Source: Bacillota bacterium (lineage in GTDB: Bacteria; Bacillota; Desulfotomaculia; Desulfotomaculales; Desulfallaceae). From it: a DNA stretch of 7,322 bases. The DNA lies in NCBI GenBank assembly GCA_009781965.1, contig WQUS01000070.1, forward strand, positions 1-7,322, given 5' to 3'. Made by a program: the position numbers and the translations under genes. Below the pieces are notes generated by a model. The model was not told the origin of the DNA and searched no databases. It was given only the letters and a program-made list of their open reading frames with translations. Below, one piece after another: positions 5,912-7,322 of the stretch; within the stretch, counting starts at the first letter, position 1, and each line of letters opens with the position of its first letter.

Positions 5912-6382
5912 TTACTTGGTATGTTTATCCGCCACACAGGACGCGCCATAAGCGTCCGGTTTGATCTTAGCCTGAAAGCCGCTGCCGGTGACCATGCCCA
6001 CTACTTCCTTAATCAAATTCCGCGTTTCTCCTTGAACGCCCACATCAATGTGGATTTCCACCGGCATTTCCGCATAGCCGTTTTCAGAAAACTGTTTGGC
6101 AATCTGCCCGCCCAGCTCTAAACTCAACGACGTTTCATAAAATATCTTCTGGCGCAGGCTTTTAATTTTGCGATGTATTTTTTTTCGGTAATAATAGCGG
6201 GCGCCCTTACCAAGCCGATGCACCACCACGGCGCTAATAAAACAAGTGTTGTCCCTGACCATTGAATCGGTGCCGACAATGATTTTATATGAAGATGACG
6301 GCAGATCCCCAATATACAGGTAAATATCAGCCATCATTTCCGCAAATGATAAACTGCCTTTGGAGGGACTAATAAAAAACAA
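5912..6382 (-). CDS. YkuK/DUF458 family RNase H-like protein
   Basis: This is a member of the YkuK (DUF458) family, predicted to have an RNase H-like fold; the substrate is not established. The family signatures are present: FISPSKGSLSF at the start, YKIIVGTDSM (Asp39), FYETSLSLEL (Glu83), VEIHIDVG (Asp113), and the C-terminal KPDAYGASCVADKHTK (Asp143). The acidic residues could form a metal-binding site. Two starts are possible. An ATG at 6391 follows GAGGAG with no spacer, which is poor. The TTG at 6382 lies 9 bases after the same GAGGAG and gives the family-typical FFISPSKG N-terminus and 156 residues, so TTG is preferred; the ATG form would be 159 residues. The GAGGAG begins within a few bases of the rsmA stop, so the two genes are probably co-transcribed, and the shared terminator at 5831-5889 ends the unit. 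No sporulation signal is evident. Confidence 0.92.
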   Translation of the reverse strand: MFFISPSKGSLSFAEMMADIYLYIGDLPSSSYKIIVGTDSMVRDNTCFISAVVVHRLGKGARYYYRKKIHRKIKSLRQKIFYETSLSLELGGQIAKQFSENGYAEMPVEIHIDVGVQGETRNLIKEVVGMVTGSGFQAKIKPDAYGASCVADKHTK

Positions 6383-6391
6383 GCCGGCCAT

Positions 6392-6399
6392 CTCCTCTT
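6392..6399 (-). promoter_or_regulatory. Ribosome binding site for the YkuK gene, immediately after the rsmA stop
   Basis: The minus strand reads AAGAGGAG directly between the rsmA TGA (6402-6400) and the ATG at 6391. The zero spacing to that ATG and the 9-base spacing to TTG 6382 favour the TTG start. Confidence 0.6.
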
Positions 6400-7284
6400 T
6401 CAGTTAATTTTGCTTTTCTCCCGCCGGTTTACATAGGCATCGGCCAGCCTGGCGAATTCAACCAGGTCCAGGGTTTCCCCCCGGCGGCCCGGCGCGATAT
6501 CAGCCTGGCGGAAGACGTCCGTCCACATTTCCTTGGACAGTCTCTTGTCGACGGCGCTCACAGCGTTAAGCAATGTTTTTCTGCGCTGTTGAAACGCCGC
6601 CCGGACCAAAGCAAAAAAAACTTCTTTATCCTGCACCGGCGCCGCCGGCAAGCGGTTAACTTCAATTTTAACCACCGCCGAGTCCACTTCCGGCCGCGGC
6701 ATAAAAACCGTCCGGGGCACCCGAAACAGCATCTCGGGGCGAGCATAAAAATTAACCGCCACGGTAAGGGCGCCATATTCGGGGGTAGCCGGCTGCGCCG
6801 TCAGCCGGCGGGCCACCTCTTCCTGCACCATCACGACTATGCTGCCGACGCAGGTCTGCTTTTCCAGCAAGTGCATCAGCAGCGGGGTGGTGATATAGTA
6901 AGGCAAATTAGCCGCCACCTTGTAGGTCGGAACCGGCGTTCCGGCCCGGCTTTGAACCAAACTGTCAAAATCCGTTTTGAGGGCGTCGGCCTGTACAATA
7001 CACACATTGTTAATCCCAGCCATGGTTTCTTCCAGCACGGGAATTAAGCGCCGATCTATTTCCACCGCCAGCACCTGCCCGGCTTGGGCGGCCAGGGCGC
7101 CGGTCAGAGCACCAATCCCCGGACCTATTTCCACCACCGTATCGGCAGGGCTCGGCGCAACAGCGGCAATAATCTTTTTAATTATATTACCGTCAATTAA
7201 AAAATTTTGTCCCAAACTTTTTTTAATTCTAAAACCATGGCGGGCAATTAGCTCCCTGACCGCGCCGGGTGCAACGGGATCCAT
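6400..7284 (-). CDS. rsmA: 16S rRNA (adenine(1518)-N(6)/adenine(1519)-N(6))-dimethyltransferase RsmA (KsgA)
   Basis: RsmA uses S-adenosylmethionine to dimethylate two adjacent adenines in the 3' terminal helix 45 of 16S rRNA during late 30S assembly. Loss of the enzyme is known to give kasugamycin resistance. The 294-residue length is normal for Firmicutes. Family motifs appear in order: KKSLGQNFLID (21-31), SAM-binding motif I VEIGPGIGALT (51-61), acidic VEID (74-77), QAD (98-100), catalytic motif IV NLPYY (126-130), FMPRPEVDSAVV (194-205) and AAFQQRRKTLLNA in the C-terminal helical domain (229-241). The ATG at 7284 has CGGAGG 8 bases upstream. The gene precedes ykuK by only a few bases. In many Firmicutes rsmA lies near yabG, as here, with the glycosyltransferase inserted on the other strand. 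Nothing appears truncated or unusual. Confidence 0.98.
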   Translation of the reverse strand: MDPVAPGAVRELIARHGFRIKKSLGQNFLIDGNIIKKIIAAVAPSPADTVVEIGPGIGALTGALAAQAGQVLAVEIDRRLIPVLEETMAGINNVCIVQADALKTDFDSLVQSRAGTPVPTYKVAANLPYYITTPLLMHLLEKQTCVGSIVVMVQEEVARRLTAQPATPEYGALTVAVNFYARPEMLFRVPRTVFMPRPEVDSAVVKIEVNRLPAAPVQDKEVFFALVRAAFQQRRKTLLNAVSAVDKRLSKEMWTDVFRQADIAPGRRGETLDLVEFARLADAYVNRREKSKIN

Positions 7285-7322
7285 CAGTTAAGCCTCCGGG
7301 AAATCGTTCGTTAGCAAACATA

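Noticed and set aside
7288..7320. Possible C-terminus of an upstream minus-strand gene ending in a TAA at 7290-7288.
   Set aside because: Only ten codons are visible. An RNase M5 gene often precedes rsmA, but these residues cannot identify it.

Overview
The window looks like chromosomal DNA of an endospore-forming Firmicute. It carries yabG, a sipL-type SPOCS-LysM gene and a second SPOCS-domain gene, all tied to spore assembly, plus the housekeeping gene rsmA. The fairly balanced base composition, the strong AGGAGG-type ribosome binding sites and the number of SPOCS proteins fit a clostridial or Sporomusa-like (Negativicutes) lineage better than Bacillus. That placement is inference. Six of the seven full or partial minus-strand genes are complete; there is one plus-strand gene. 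No tRNA, rRNA, CRISPR array, insertion sequence or prophage gene is visible.

Layout, read along the minus strand from the right edge: rsmA (16S rRNA dimethyltransferase, 7284-6400) is followed within a few bases by a YkuK/DUF458 RNase H-like gene (about 6382-5912). This pair converges on a plus-strand family 2 glycosyltransferase (5008-5826), and a perfect 23-bp inverted repeat (5831-5889) ends transcription from both sides. The glycosyltransferase is divergent from yabG across a 229-bp gap.

From yabG the minus strand reads as a sporulation cluster: yabG (4778-3897, cysteine protease), a trypsin-fold serine peptidase (3872-2961), an unrecognised 130-residue protein (2941-2549), sipL-like SPOCS3-LysM (2450-843), and a SPOCS protein that continues into a carbohydrate-binding-like jelly-roll and runs off the left edge (756-1). 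The gaps between yabG, the serine peptidase and the small gene are 24 and 19 bases. Sigma-K/sigma-E-like CATA boxes with an ACC element 15 bases upstream precede both yabG and sipL. The four genes from yabG through sipL all appear to start with GTG.

YabG trims spore-coat proteins late in sporulation. SipL-type proteins tether the basal coat layer (with SpoIVA) to the forespore surface. A serine peptidase with an intact triad and no signal peptide sits between them, together with an uncharacterised small protein. The most interesting hypothesis here is a mother-cell module that pairs two proteases with coat-scaffold substrates. That functional link is inferred from gene order, not shown by the sequence.
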